Below are positions 38,269 through 48,500 of a DNA stretch of 64,000 nt, one piece after another (the stretch's first letter is position 1; the number at the start of each line of letters is the position of its first letter). The stretch spans positions 62,001 to 126,000 of the forward strand of contig JAFEDI010000124.1 in the NCBI GenBank assembly GCA_018241725.1. Reading direction: 5' to 3'. The notes beneath the pieces were generated by a model. That model had not been told where the DNA came from and did no database searches. It saw only the letters and a program-made list of their open reading frames with translations. This DNA is from Pseudomonadota bacterium (GTDB lineage: Bacteria > Pseudomonadota > Gammaproteobacteria > Burkholderiales > Rhodocyclaceae). The position numbers and the translations under genes are program-made.

Positions 38269-38559
38269 TTAGAACTCCGGCAGGTTCCCCAAGTTGTCCC
38301 GCTTGGTACTGTTTCTGTCGGTCGTCAGGTAAATCTCTTCAATGAGGTGGACTGGAGCACCAAGCTTCCACTTGCCTTCAGGGGTTTTCGTCCTAGTTTG
38401 GAACGTTGCTTTACCGAGTCGGATGAGGTCTGCCACGAACGCTCGCGAAACCGTTCGGTTTGTCCCGATTTTTTCCGGTTTTTCTTCGTTCACGCGCACA
38501 TATTCAATGTGGCTGCGATCTTCGTTGTACCTGACTGCTGTGATGCAAAAATCTGCCAT
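38269..38559 (-). CDS. DUF3892 family small protein
   Basis: This 96-residue protein begins MADFCITAVRYNEDRSHIE and matches the small DUF3892 family of unknown function, often found in accessory regions. ATG 38559 is favoured over 38565 because AAAGGAA lies at the right distance. It sits alone between the NERD gene and cadR. Confidence 0.7.
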   Translation of the reverse strand: MADFCITAVRYNEDRSHIEYVRVNEEKPEKIGTNRTVSRAFVADLIRLGKATFQTRTKTPEGKWKLGAPVHLIEEIYLTTDRNSTKRDNLGNLPEF

Positions 38560-38631
38560 GGTCATTTCCTTTGAGGTTGGGAATTGCCTTGGTCATAATG
38601 GGGTGTCATCTACAGTTTTCAAGGGGGGCGT

Positions 38632-39090
38632 TCATCCCGACTTGCTCCACGCTTGAACTTCCTTGGTCCCCCGGTGACAGGCGCAAGCTTCACCATGTGC
38701 TGCCGCCACGAGTTCATGCAGGATGCCGCACTCCGAGGCGCTATGAGGGGCCGAACACTGACCGCGTAAGGCAACCAGTTGGCGTTCCAGGGCCTGCATG
38801 CTGGCCAGACGGGCTCTAACCTTGGCAAGTTGCGCGTCAATGAGCAGGTCGATTTCCCCGCAATCAGATTGCGGACTGTCGACGAAGGACAGCAAACGCT
38901 GCACGTCAGCCAAGGGAATGTCGAGCGCCCGGCAATGGCGAATGAAAGCGAGGCGTTCCAAATGGGCTTGGGTGTAGGTGCGGTAGCCGTTGTCGCTGCG
39001 CGTTGGAGCGCTCAGTAACTGTGCCTTCTCGTAGTAGCGGATGGTTTCGACATCCACCCCGGTCGCCTTGGATAGTTCACCAATACGCAT
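38632..39090 (-). CDS. cadR: MerR-family Cd/Pb-responsive regulator
   Basis: This 152-residue regulator has a MerR winged helix at the N-terminus (MRIGELSKATGVDVETIRYYE), a coiled-coil dimer helix and the metal-binding tail cysteines: C77 region SDCGEID, C112 region QCSAPHSASECG, and C-terminal HGEACACHRG. This set is typical of CadR/PbrR proteins. It is divergent from cadA, and the shared region holds its operator. It should repress and, when metal binds, activate cadA. Confidence 0.93.
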   Translation of the reverse strand: MRIGELSKATGVDVETIRYYEKAQLLSAPTRSDNGYRTYTQAHLERLAFIRHCRALDIPLADVQRLLSFVDSPQSDCGEIDLLIDAQLAKVRARLASMQALERQLVALRGQCSAPHSASECGILHELVAAAHGEACACHRGTKEVQAWSKSG

Positions 39091-39127
39091 CTCGGTCTCC
39101 TGCTTGAAACATGTCTGTATTCTAGGC

Positions 39128-39158
39128 TTGACCCTGTAGCCACTCCAGGGATTTTAAT
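39128..39158 (+). promoter_or_regulatory. MerR-type promoter and CadR operator before cadA
   Basis: A -35 TTGACC (39128-39133) and -10 TTTAAT (39153-39158) are separated by 19 bp, longer than normal, as in MerR-controlled promoters. The spacer holds the dyad CCCTGTAGCCACTCCAGGG. This places the transcript start after 39157, so cadA cannot begin at the ATG of that position. Confidence 0.85.
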
Positions 39159-39198
39159 GGGGGTATCAATACTGGCAACTTGCCACGGGAGACTGCAG

Positions 39199-41436
39199 AT
39201 GTCTGCTCAACACGAAGCAAAAAACTTGAACGCGCATCCTGATGAACACAGCTGCGGCTGTAACCGCGCCTGCAATGCCTCTGCCAAGCCAGCGGACGGT
39301 TCTGGTCCGCAGCAAAGGGCCGCTTTAGGGCAACTTCTTCTACGGGTTCCTGCGATGGACTGCCCGACGGAAGAAGCGCAAATTCGTCGTGCGCTGGAGC
39401 AATTTCCCGCTATCCGTCGCTTGTCGTTTGACCTGGCGGCTCGAACCCTGAGCCTCGATGTGCCGACGGATGCATGGTCGGATATTCAAGCAGCCCTCAA
39501 GAAGGCCGGTTTCGATTCGGAACTCCCTACGGAAGAACCAAGCGTTGATTCGGCGGCACAGAGCCGTAATCAGTTCGTGCAACCCATCGCGGCTCTCCTG
39601 GTCGCCATTGTTGCCGAGGCGGTCGCTTACGTTGCTCCCGAAACCCTTGTCTGGAAGCTGCTGGGAATGGGCATTGCGGGAGTAGCCATCGCGTTGTCGG
39701 GGCTTTCCGTCTTCAAGAAGGGACTGGCGGCTATCCTGCGTGGGCAGCTCAATATCAACGCACTGATGTCGGTCGCCGTGGCAGGTGCCTTCGTGATTGG
39801 CGAATGGCCGGAAGCGGCGATGGTGATGGCGCTTTACGCGATTGCCGAACTCATTGAAGCCCGTGCAGTGGACCGCGCTCGCAACGCTATCAAGAGCCTC
39901 CTCGAGTTATCGCCACAGCAGGCTGAGGTGCGTCAACCGAATGGCTCGTGGCTTCAAATTCTGGCCAAGGAAATCCAGGTGGGCCAGATAGTCCGTGTCC
40001 GTCCTGGTGAGCGTTTTGCACTGGACGGCAAAGTTACCTTAGGCAACAGCGCGGTCGACCAGTCCCCGGTGACCGGCGAAAGTATGCCTATTGAGAAGGG
40101 ACCGGGCGACGAGGTATTTGCTGGCACCATCAACCAAAGCAGCGCACTGGAGTTTGAGGTAACGGCCCCGGCGAGCGATACCGTGCTGGCCCGCATCATT
40201 CATGCCGTTGAGGAAGCCCAGGGTTCGCGCGCACCCACGCAGCGGTTTGTTGACCGTTTTGCTGCCATCTACACGCCTGGCGTCTTTGTCCTGGCCGTAG
40301 GCGTCGCACTTGTCGGTCCCTTGGCGTTGGGTTGGACCTGGATGGCCAGCCTCTACAAGGCGCTGGTCATGCTGGTGATTGCCTGTCCCTGCGCCCTCGT
40401 CATTTCGACCCCGGTTACGGTGGTCAGCGGCTTGGCTGCTGCGGCGCGACGCGGCATCCTGATTAAGGGTGGCGCGTACCTGGAGGAGGCCCGGAAACTC
40501 AAGGCGGTGGCGCTGGATAAGACTGGCACGGTCACTGAAGGTCGCCCTAAGCTCGTCGCTCAAGTCATCCTCTCCAAGGCTCTCCCCGAACCCGATGTCT
40601 TGAGCATTGCGTTCGCCTTGGCCGGACGCTCTGACCATCCGGTGTCCAAGGCTGTGGCCACTGGGCTGGCACTGCCCGAGCAAATGGACGTGCAAGACTT
40701 TGGCGCTGAGGCTGGGCGTGGTGTCTTTGGGACGATCGCCGGACACGATTACGTGCTGGGTAACCATCGCTGGATTCACGACCGTGATCAGTGTTCTCCG
40801 GAACTGGAAGCGCTCCTGTTCGAGCATGAGCGTCAGGGACGTACCGTCGCCATATTGGCCAACCGGGAAACAGTCTTGGTCATGTTCGCTGTTGCGGACA
40901 CCATCAAGGCGAGTTCTCAGGAAGCCATCGGGGAGATGCTGAAGCTTGGCGTGACCCCTGTCATGCTGACCGGAGATAACCCCGCCACTGCATCCAGCAT
41001 TGCCGCCCAGGCTGGCATTCAAGATGTGCGCGCGAATCTGTTGCCAGAAGAAAAGCTGGATTCCATCCGTGCGCTGGCCAGCGTCGGCGACCCCGTGGCC
41101 ATGGTGGGGGACGGTATCAACGATGCGCCTGCACTTGCAACGGCGGATATCGGTTTTGCCATGGGCAGTGCTGGCACCCATACCGCCATGGAGGCGGCCG
41201 ACGTGGTCATCATGAACGACGATCTGCGGCGTGTGCCGGAGACTATCCGCCTGTCCATACAAACGCATTCCGTGCTCTGGCAGAACATCACCCTGGCCCT
41301 GGGCATCAAATTCGTTTTCCTGCTGCTGGCCCTCTTCGATCACGCCACGATGTGGATGGCGGTATTTGCCGACATGGGGGCCAGCTTGCTGGTGGTGTTC
41401 AACGGGCTGCGGCTTTTACGAGATCGCAAACCCTGA
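39199..41436 (+). CDS. cadA: Cd/Zn/Pb-exporting P1B-type ATPase
   Basis: This 745-residue pump has an N-terminal His/Cys-rich stretch (HPDEHSCGCNRAC), one HMA domain (PAMDCPTEEAQ), eight predicted helices, the CPC metal site at 396-398 (IACPCALV), phosphorylation motif DKTGT at 440-444, and MVGDGINDAPAL in the hinge. The ATG at 39199 has GGGAG upstream and is downstream of the MerR-type promoter, which rules out 39157. It exports soft metals to the periplasm, where CzcCBA can remove them further. Confidence 0.95.
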   Translation: MSAQHEAKNLNAHPDEHSCGCNRACNASAKPADGSGPQQRAALGQLLLRVPAMDCPTEEAQIRRALEQFPAIRRLSFDLAARTLSLDVPTDAWSDIQAALKKAGFDSELPTEEPSVDSAAQSRNQFVQPIAALLVAIVAEAVAYVAPETLVWKLLGMGIAGVAIALSGLSVFKKGLAAILRGQLNINALMSVAVAGAFVIGEWPEAAMVMALYAIAELIEARAVDRARNAIKSLLELSPQQAEVRQPNGSWLQILAKEIQVGQIVRVRPGERFALDGKVTLGNSAVDQSPVTGESMPIEKGPGDEVFAGTINQSSALEFEVTAPASDTVLARIIHAVEEAQGSRAPTQRFVDRFAAIYTPGVFVLAVGVALVGPLALGWTWMASLYKALVMLVIACPCALVISTPVTVVSGLAAAARRGILIKGGAYLEEARKLKAVALDKTGTVTEGRPKLVAQVILSKALPEPDVLSIAFALAGRSDHPVSKAVATGLALPEQMDVQDFGAEAGRGVFGTIAGHDYVLGNHRWIHDRDQCSPELEALLFEHERQGRTVAILANRETVLVMFAVADTIKASSQEAIGEMLKLGVTPVMLTGDNPATASSIAAQAGIQDVRANLLPEEKLDSIRALASVGDPVAMVGDGINDAPALATADIGFAMGSAGTHTAMEAADVVIMNDDLRRVPETIRLSIQTHSVLWQNITLALGIKFVFLLLALFDHATMWMAVFADMGASLLVVFNGLRLLRDRKP

Positions 41437-41519
41437 CGTAGTCGCGGGGTCCGAACCTAAGCTGAAGTTGGCGCCAGTCAGAAGCTGGCGTTCAACGTCA
41501 GAACTAGACTTTATAACTT

Positions 41520-42728
41520 CTAGTCGCGCTCAAACCTTGTGGCTTGGATGGAGTGCATCGTAGCGAACGAGAAAGGCTCGCCCAGCACTGCGATGCCGAT
41601 TTCGAGATCCTTCAGTCCTTCATTCTTGAAGTTCATCTCCGGTACAAACCCATACTGCTTGTGCGGAACCCACGTGACGTCGATGATTTCAATGGCTGTC
41701 CCCCATTCGTGGAGCGCTGGCCAAGAAGTCGTTTTGTAGTTTCCGCCAACGAGATAGACGGGACCACCTCGTGCGAGCTGGTATCGCCCCGTGGAAAGGT
41801 CGGCTGCATGTGAGGCAACGCAGATCGATGCGTGAAGATAGTGCATCGCGGCAAGGAGTGCTTTATGGGGCCGGTCAGCTAGCTTCTCTGGGTCGGCCAA
41901 GCCGTGCATAAGATCGTTGCGGAGCGAATTGATCAATTTCCAATCTGCTTTCCGGCCCGCTTCAGCCGATTCCGGGTCGATGCTATCCAAAACGAACGCG
42001 CGGACACCGACTAGAGATGTTCTCTTTCTTGTGAACTGATGTCCGCATGACTCACAGGAACCTTTCACCTCTTCCGTACCTGGCAGTAGCCCTGCCGCTT
42101 TAGCAAGCGGTGGCTCCATCGATTCAAGGCCAATGTAGGCTTCCTGGAATGCGGTAGTGTCGTCCAGGTTTCCAATCGCCTCTCGATATTGCAGAGCGGC
42201 CCTTCGAAGTCTATGCCCAGATTCCAAGCCATCCCAGTGCGCCAGGAGGTGTTTTGCCTTTGCAACGGTTTGCTGCGTAATTGGCTTACTCCAATGCTTC
42301 AGCGGCAGTCGCTTAAACATTAGGAATTCGCATTCATCAACCTTCTCCGCCCCTAAGCGTGCCACTTGTAGCGGTTCAGTAGTCTGGAATGTCGATCCGT
42401 GTACCAGAGCGATCGCTGAGAGGAAATCCTCTAGTAGCGAGAGACCTCGTCGGGCAGCGGCGACAAGGTCGAAGTTAGGCTCAGCCTCAAATTCAATTGC
42501 CAAGATAGATCCACCGGTTTGAAGCTGCACGGCGGTTTCTGATTGAGCACTTCGGATAGAGATATTGCACGGCGTTTTCTGGATTGACAGTCCCTTCAGG
42601 GTTTGCGCCACCATATCCACTGATAGAGGCTGATACCCAAGTACGCGATAAAGGCACGTACTCGTGGAGCTAGCCTTCTGCTTTCCGGGTTTCTGAGCGG
42701 ACTTCTTATGAGAATTTTTATTGGACAT
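41520..42728 (-). CDS. HEPN-like protein of unknown system
   Basis: The 402-residue protein has no clear family match. Near residue 270 it contains LINSLRNDLMHGLAD, an Rx4H motif (R270, H275) typical of HEPN ribonuclease domains such as ApeA-like proteins. A zinc-finger-like CESCGHQF lies upstream (about residues 230-240). The N-terminus is Lys/Ser-rich. GGAG precedes ATG 42728. It is flanked by metal genes but has no metal motif; an RNase-based defence role is possible but not shown. Confidence 0.5.
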   Translation of the reverse strand: MSNKNSHKKSAQKPGKQKASSTSTCLYRVLGYQPLSVDMVAQTLKGLSIQKTPCNISIRSAQSETAVQLQTGGSILAIEFEAEPNFDLVAAARRGLSLLEDFLSAIALVHGSTFQTTEPLQVARLGAEKVDECEFLMFKRLPLKHWSKPITQQTVAKAKHLLAHWDGLESGHRLRRAALQYREAIGNLDDTTAFQEAYIGLESMEPPLAKAAGLLPGTEEVKGSCESCGHQFTRKRTSLVGVRAFVLDSIDPESAEAGRKADWKLINSLRNDLMHGLADPEKLADRPHKALLAAMHYLHASICVASHAADLSTGRYQLARGGPVYLVGGNYKTTSWPALHEWGTAIEIIDVTWVPHKQYGFVPEMNFKNEGLKDLEIGIAVLGEPFSFATMHSIQATRFERD

Positions 42729-42800
42729 CACGTGAACTCCATCGAATTTTTTTGCCTGCGACCCTGCAAGACACCAACCTTAGTTCTCTAACACGATTAT

Positions 42801-43430
42801 TTATTTCAGTGATTGAAATAACTCTTTCATGTCCTTGAACTCACCACCAACCCGATCAAGGGAGAATTGATACATCAATGAATTCTCCGCGAACTTCTGG
42901 CGCTCGACATCCATTTCGACGGTATTTCCGTCAACCGCGGCCTGAGAGGGGACATGGTACTTAAGGCTGACGGGTGGCGACTGCCAAGAAGAATTTCCCT
43001 TCAAATGCCCTGGCGAAGAAGTGTTCAACTGAAGAGGAGGGGATTGATCGGCACTGGCGGCCTCGGTAATTTCAATATCCATCGCTTTGTAGTCTGGCGT
43101 GTCAGCGTTGGCGATATTGGACGCAAGAATCTGCTGCCTATAGGCCCTTATTCCGAGAATTTTCTGTTGAAAATCTCTGTTTTTGTTGTTTGAACCGTTC
43201 TCGTTCGCTGGTAAATGAGATGAATGGGTAGTGCCAAGAGTCAATTTTCCGGCGGGGTCGAAATTGTCACTTGAGGCAGTATTGGCAGCCGCCGAACGTG
43301 AGACGGCGTTTTCAAGGATGCTTGAAAACGCCGTTGAGCTTGGAATTTCACCTGTCCCGGACACACGAGGCGCAGTAGTTCCGATAAGTTCCACCTGTCT
43401 CGCCGGGAACAGCGATGAAGGCTCAGGCAT
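42801..43430 (-). CDS. Orphan FlgB-like flagellar rod protein
   Basis: The C-terminal 130 residues match FlgB, the proximal rod protein: RQQILASNIANADTPDYKA and VPSQAAVDGNTVEMDVER then KFAENSLMYQ. The N-terminal 80 residues are Ser/Thr-rich and unlike FlgB. No other flagellar gene is nearby in the island. Start at 43430 is a guess; ATG at 43484 is also open. It follows the periplasmic metal gene at 43555 by about 125 bp (about 70 bp from the alternative start), on the same strand, so it may ride on the czc transcript. Confidence 0.75.
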   Translation of the reverse strand: MPEPSSLFPARQVELIGTTAPRVSGTGEIPSSTAFSSILENAVSRSAAANTASSDNFDPAGKLTLGTTHSSHLPANENGSNNKNRDFQQKILGIRAYRQQILASNIANADTPDYKAMDIEITEAASADQSPPLQLNTSSPGHLKGNSSWQSPPVSLKYHVPSQAAVDGNTVEMDVERQKFAENSLMYQFSLDRVGGEFKDMKELFQSLK

Positions 43431-43554
43431 CGGAACTCGTTGGATGAAATACGGCGGTGGTGGCGATCGGCCGTGGAAAAGCATCGCCCACGCTGTGCAC
43501 TGCAGGCCTTGCCTCGGCTGTCAGCGAACGAATGGGCGGTGCAGTGACCATCGT

Positions 43555-43980
43555 CTAATTCAGGATGAAACGAACACTCTGGCCGGACATGTCGCCGAGT
43601 TTGACCAAGGCGACAGCTTTTGTGCCGGCTTGGATCTTGAAGGTCCCCTGGGCACGCAACTGGTTACCTCCGGCTGGCAGCAATTTGACTTCGATCTTGT
43701 CTGATGGGGACAGGAGCGTTACGGTAGCTGACGCATTCCGGGTGTCGACTGGCTGATTGTGATCAGTCACGTAGAGGGTGAGGGAATCAACCTTCGCCAC
43801 CAGCTCGTAGTTGATGTCTTTGACGACCGATACGACGCCATCGTGCTGGGGCTTGGCATCATGGGTATGCGCCTGGCCCGGCTTTTCGTTGTGGGCATGG
43901 CCCTTATGATCGTCCGCAGCGGATGCCAGATTGACGAAGCAAGCGAATAGAAAAGCGGAAAGTACCGTGGAAGGTTTCAT
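43555..43980 (-). CDS. His-rich periplasmic protein of the czc cluster
   Basis: This 141-residue protein has a signal peptide (KPSTVLSAFLFACFVNLASA) and a histidine-rich segment (HKGHAHNEKPGQAHTHDAK) after cleavage, followed by a beta-rich domain of about 90 residues (FKIQAGTKAVALVKLGD). It is a likely metal buffer or chaperone in the periplasm. It lies just downstream of czcD. It resembles proteins that accompany heavy-metal RND pumps but has no assigned name. Confidence 0.75.
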   Translation of the reverse strand: MKPSTVLSAFLFACFVNLASAADDHKGHAHNEKPGQAHTHDAKPQHDGVVSVVKDINYELVAKVDSLTLYVTDHNQPVDTRNASATVTLLSPSDKIEVKLLPAGGNQLRAQGTFKIQAGTKAVALVKLGDMSGQSVRFILN

Positions 43981-44008
43981 GGGAGCTCCATGTCAGTTGG
44001 TAAATTGG

Positions 44009-44953
44009 TTAATGAAAATTAGGGTTGTCGCCGTGCTCGGATGTGCTGTCGGCGATGGTGCAGCCTTGCGGTTGGCGCGCACAGGGTTTGGTTTCGCACT
44101 GCAACGTCGTGTGGACTACCCTGAAGCGGTTGGCCAACACCGTCTGTAAGGCGGGCATCAAAGCGTCTTCGGGGGAGTAAGTCTGGTCATAAACCACATG
44201 CGCGGTCAGGCTGGTCTTGCCGGTCGTCAGCGCCCAGACGTGCAGGTCATGGACGCCGAGTACGCTTGGCACAGCCAGCATGGCCTGCTCCACCTCTTCT
44301 AAGTCGATGCCTTCGGGCACGCCTTCGAGCAGGATATTCAGACTGTCCTTCAGCAAGATCCAGGTGCGTGGCAAAACCCAGAGGCCAATGGCGACAGCCA
44401 CAAGCGGATCTACCCAGGACCAGCCGGTTAGCTGAATCACCACCGCGCCCACGATCACGCCAATCGACCCCAGAAGGTCGCTCCACACTTCGAGATAGGC
44501 ACCCTTTACGTTGAGGCTATCTGACTGTCCTCTGCTCAGCAGGCGGATGCTGATCAGATTGACGATGAGGCCGATACTGGCGATCACGAGCATCCCAACC
44601 GAATGGATTTCGGGCGGGGAGGTGAATCGCCGGTAAGCCTCAACCAGGATGTAGAGCGCCACGGCAAACAGCAGCATGGCATTGAAGGCAGCTGCCAGAA
44701 TCTCAAAGCGGTGGTAGCCATAGGTTCGTCGGCGATCGGCCGGGCGCCGGGCAATGCGGATGGCCGCCAATGCGATGGCGAGCGCGGCAGCATCGGTCAA
44801 CATGTGCGCGGCATCCGAGATGAGAGCTAAGCTGCCGGTCAGTACGCCGCCAATGACTTCGGCAACCAGGAAACTGCCGGTCAGCGCCAGAGCAAAGCGC
44901 AGGGCACGCTCGTTCTCGGTGCTCGGGAGCGCGTGGGTGTGGCTCGCACTCAT
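44009..44953 (-). CDS. czcD: Cation diffusion facilitator CzcD
   Basis: This 314-residue inner-membrane antiporter has six helices, the HxxxD sites SDAAHMLTDA (helix 2) and EVWSDLLGS (helix 5), and a cytoplasmic C-terminal domain with VHDLHVWAL. It has short His-rich ends (SASHTHALP; EHGDNPNFH). It exports Zn, Co and Cd from the cytoplasm. GGAGGGG precedes the ATG, which overlaps the stop of the upstream small membrane gene by 4 bp. Confidence 0.95.
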   Translation of the reverse strand: MSASHTHALPSTENERALRFALALTGSFLVAEVIGGVLTGSLALISDAAHMLTDAAALAIALAAIRIARRPADRRRTYGYHRFEILAAAFNAMLLFAVALYILVEAYRRFTSPPEIHSVGMLVIASIGLIVNLISIRLLSRGQSDSLNVKGAYLEVWSDLLGSIGVIVGAVVIQLTGWSWVDPLVAVAIGLWVLPRTWILLKDSLNILLEGVPEGIDLEEVEQAMLAVPSVLGVHDLHVWALTTGKTSLTAHVVYDQTYSPEDALMPALQTVLANRFRVVHTTLQCETKPCARQPQGCTIADSTSEHGDNPNFH

Positions 44954-45165
44954 GCGGCCCCTCCTTGATCATCGTGGCGTCGCTTCCATTTCTGCTTCGT
45001 CATCTGTAGACGACGCCGAAGATTTTCCGAAAATTTGGGTGCCTTGCCGCGCCTACCTTCCCGCCAGCAAACCCATCCGTAAAGTGCCAGAAGGGTGAGC
45101 ATCATCCCTAAGGTGACCATGAGTAGTCGAAACTCAAGGTGGCTGTGGATCATGTGCTTAAGCAT
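44950..45165 (-). CDS. Small membrane protein coupled to czcD
   Basis: This 71-residue protein has one membrane helix (about residues 14-32, LMVTLGMMLTLLALYGWVC) and a strongly basic cytoplasmic tail (KQKWKRRHDDQ). It overlaps czcD by 4 bp, so it is co-translated. Function is unknown. Confidence 0.65.
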   Translation of the reverse strand: MLKHMIHSHLEFRLLMVTLGMMLTLLALYGWVCWREGRRGKAPKFSENLRRRLQMTKQKWKRRHDDQGGAA

Positions 45166-45183
45166 GAAATGTCGGCACCAAGC

Positions 45184-45489
45184 TCATGGCTGCTGCGCCT
45201 TGCCGCAATTCGGACAAAACTTCGTCCCCGGGGCGAGGTTCGCATTGCAGGCCGCACAATTGCCGGGTACCAAGGCTGTGCCGCATTGGGCGCAGTAGCG
45301 CCCCCCAGGGGGTGTCGCGGAGCCGCACTTCGGGCATGAGGGGCCACCAGCAGCGCTATTGGTGGGTGGCGCTGAATTTGAGGGATAACTGTTCCCCCAT
45401 CCATGATGGCCGCTGTTCCGGTCACCGCCATGATGACCTCCGCCATCCGAACCAGCGGCTCCTCGCAAGAGTTTTTCAAAGAATCCCAT
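45184..45489 (-). CDS. Double zinc-ribbon protein
   Basis: The product has 101 residues. The N-terminus is Gly/His-rich (GGGHHGGDRNSGHHGWG), and the C-terminus carries two zinc ribbons (CPKCGSATPPGGRYCAQCG and CAACN with CPNCG). ATG 45489 has a strong GGAGG ribosome site; the open frame to 45564 is not needed. It lies between czcA and czcD and may bind metal ions or act as an adaptor. The role is inferred. Confidence 0.75.
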   Translation of the reverse strand: MGFFEKLLRGAAGSDGGGHHGGDRNSGHHGWGNSYPSNSAPPTNSAAGGPSCPKCGSATPPGGRYCAQCGTALVPGNCAACNANLAPGTKFCPNCGKAQQP

Positions 45490-45576
45490 ATCAACCTCCG
45501 TAGGTGAGTGGATTAAAGAGTGACCGACAGCTTTTGCCGCATCTGGCGCCATACCCCCGGTCACACCTGGAAAACG

Positions 45577-48500
45577 CTATGCCTCGCTTGGCTTGGGCAC
45601 CGGGTCGGTGGTGAAGTCCTCCTCATCGGCATCCTTGCCGTGGGCGAGGCGATAGAGAATGGGCAAGACGAGCAAAGTGAGTGCAGTCGAAGACAGGATC
45701 CCGCCGATCACCACCGTCGCCAGCGGCCGTTGGACTTCAGCACCGGTGCCGGTCGCGATGGCCATCGGTACGAAACCGAGAGAGGCCACCAGTGCTGTCA
45801 TCAATACCGGTCGCAGGCGGGTGAGCGCGCCTTCCCGGATGGCGGCATCGAGCGGCCGGCCTTCCTCACGCAGGTTGCGGATGAAAGAGATCATGACCAA
45901 GCCGTTCAACACCGCGACGCCCGAGAGGGCGATAAAGCCAACTGCCGCGGAGATCGACAATGGAATACCTCGCAGCCATAGTGCGATAAAGCCGCCAGTC
46001 AGCGCGAAGGGAATGCCGCTGAAGACGAGTAAGCCGTCCTTGACGTTACCGAACATGGCGAAAAGCAGCGTGAAGACCAGCAATAGCGCGACGGGAACAA
46101 CGATCTGCAGCCGCCGGGTGGCCGACTCCAACTGCTCGAACGTCCCGCCCCAGGCAGTCCAATAGCCGGCAGGCGCCTTCACCTCCTCCAAACGACGCTG
46201 CGCCTCCGCCACGAAGGAGCCGATATCGCGGCCTCGCACATTGGCGCTGACTACAACCCGGCGCTTGCCGTTTTCGCGACTAACCTGGTTCGGTCCGGGG
46301 GCCAGTTGGAGGCTGGCAACCTCGCCCAAGGGAATGTAGGTCGTGCGGCCCTCGCTTTTTCCGTTCGTACGCGGCAACGCGATCGGCAGGCGTTGTAAGG
46401 CATCGAGATCGGCACGCAAGGTTTCGGGCAAACGCACCACGATGTCGAAGCGACGGTCGCCTTCGAACATCGTGCCCGCTTCCCGTCCCCCGATCGCCGT
46501 GGAGATGGTTTCCTGCACATCGCCGACGTTGAGGCCGTAACGGGCGGTCTTGTCACGATCGATGTCCACCGTCAGCATGGGCAGACCCGTGGTTTGCTCG
46601 ATCTTGACTTCCGAAGCGCCGGGGATCTTTTCCAGGATGGCGGCGATGCGAGCGGCAGTGTCGTTCATGACATTCATGTCATCGCCAAAGACCTTCACCG
46701 CCACGTCGCTACGCACGCCGGAGATCAATTCGTTGAAGCGCAACTGGATAGGCTGGGAGAACTCGTAATTGTTGCCCGGCAAACTGCCAACCACTTCCTG
46801 CACAGCGGCCAGCAACTCGTCCCGGGATTTCTTGGGTTCCGGCCATTGATCCTGCGGCTTCAGCATGATGTAGCCGTCGGAGATGTTCGGCGGCATCGGA
46901 TCGGAGGCAATTTCGGCGGTCCCGGTGCGAGCAAAGACGCGATCGATTTCCGGGAAATCTGTCTTCAGCCGTTTTTCCAGTTGCTGCTGCATCGTGATCG
47001 ACTGCGACAGACTGGTGCCAGGGATGCGCAGGGCCTGGATAGCGAAATCTCCTTCGTTCAGGCTGGGAACGAATTCACTCCCCATGCGCGTCGCCAACAA
47101 ACCGGACAAGAGGATCATGACAGTCGCGAAGACGAGTACGACCGGCTGGTTGGACATGACACGATCCAGCGTGGGTTCGTACCAGCGCTTGGCAGCCAAC
47201 ATCAGCCTGTTCTCCTTCTCGGCAACCGGGGCACTCATGAAGAGCGCAACGGCTGCTGGAATGAAGGTCACCGACAGGATCATGGCGCCAACCAGGGCCG
47301 TCACGACGGTAAAGGCCATCGGATGGAACATCTTTCCTTCCACACCGGTCAGGGCGAAGATGGGCAGATAGACAATCATGATGATGAGTTGGCCGAAGAG
47401 CAGTGCCCGGCGTGCCTCCTGCGAGGCGGCGAAGACTTCGTGGAAGCGTTCTGTCCGGGTTAGTGCCCGCCCATGGTGGGCTTGGGCGTGGGCCAGACGG
47501 CGCACGCAGTTCTCGACGATGACGACCGCGCCGTCGATGATGATCCCGAAGTCGAGGGCGCCCAGGCTCATCAGGTTGGCGCTGACCTGGTAGGTCACCA
47601 TGCCGGTGAAGGTGAACAGCATGGAGAGGGGAATCACCATGGCAGTGATGACCGCCGCCCGTAGATTGCCCAGGAACAAGAAGAGAATGGCGATGACCAG
47701 GATCGCTCCTTCGAGGAGGTTCTTCTTGACCGTGTTGATGGCCTTATCCACCAGTACGGTCCGGTCGTAGACCGTCACAGCATGAATGCCCTCCGGCAGG
47801 CTGCGGTTGATCTCGACCATCTTCGCGTCAACTGCCCGGGAGACGGTTCGGCTGTTCTGGCCGATCAACATGAAGACGGTCCCCAGCACCACCTCGCGGC
47901 CATTGTCGGTGGCAGCGCCGGTACGCAATTCGCGGCCGATGCTGACTTCCGCTACGTCGCGGATACGGATGGGTACGCCCTGGACATTGCCGAGAATGAC
48001 ATTGCGGATATCTTCCATTGAATGCACCTGGCCTGGGGCGCGAACCAGGTATTGCTCACCGCGCTTCTCGATGTAGCCGGCGCCGACATTGTTGTTGTTG
48101 CGGTCGATGGCGGTCACCAGCTCCTGCAAGGTCAGGCCATAGGACGCGAGCTTTTCCGGGCTGGGCGCCACTTGGTATTCCTTGGCATAGCCGCCGATGG
48201 AATTGATCTCGGTGACCCCGGGTACATTGCGCAACTGGGGCTTGATGATCCAGTCCTGGATTTCGCGCAGATCGGTCGGCGTGTAGGGCGTGCCGTCGGG
48301 CTTCTTGGCGCCTTCCTTGGCTTCGACGGTCCACAAGTAGATTTCCCCAAGTCCGGTCGAGATCGGCCCCATCGCTGGAGCAATTCCGGCCGGCAGCTTT
48401 TCACGGGCCTCCTGGATGCGCTGATTGACGAGTTGGCGGGCAAAGTAGATGTCCGTGCCGTCCTTGAAAATCACCGTCACCTGGGAGAGCCCGTAGCGTG

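Noticed and set aside
39157-39198. Upstream ATG for cadA
   Set aside because: It lies inside the -10 region of the MerR-type promoter, so it cannot be on the transcript.
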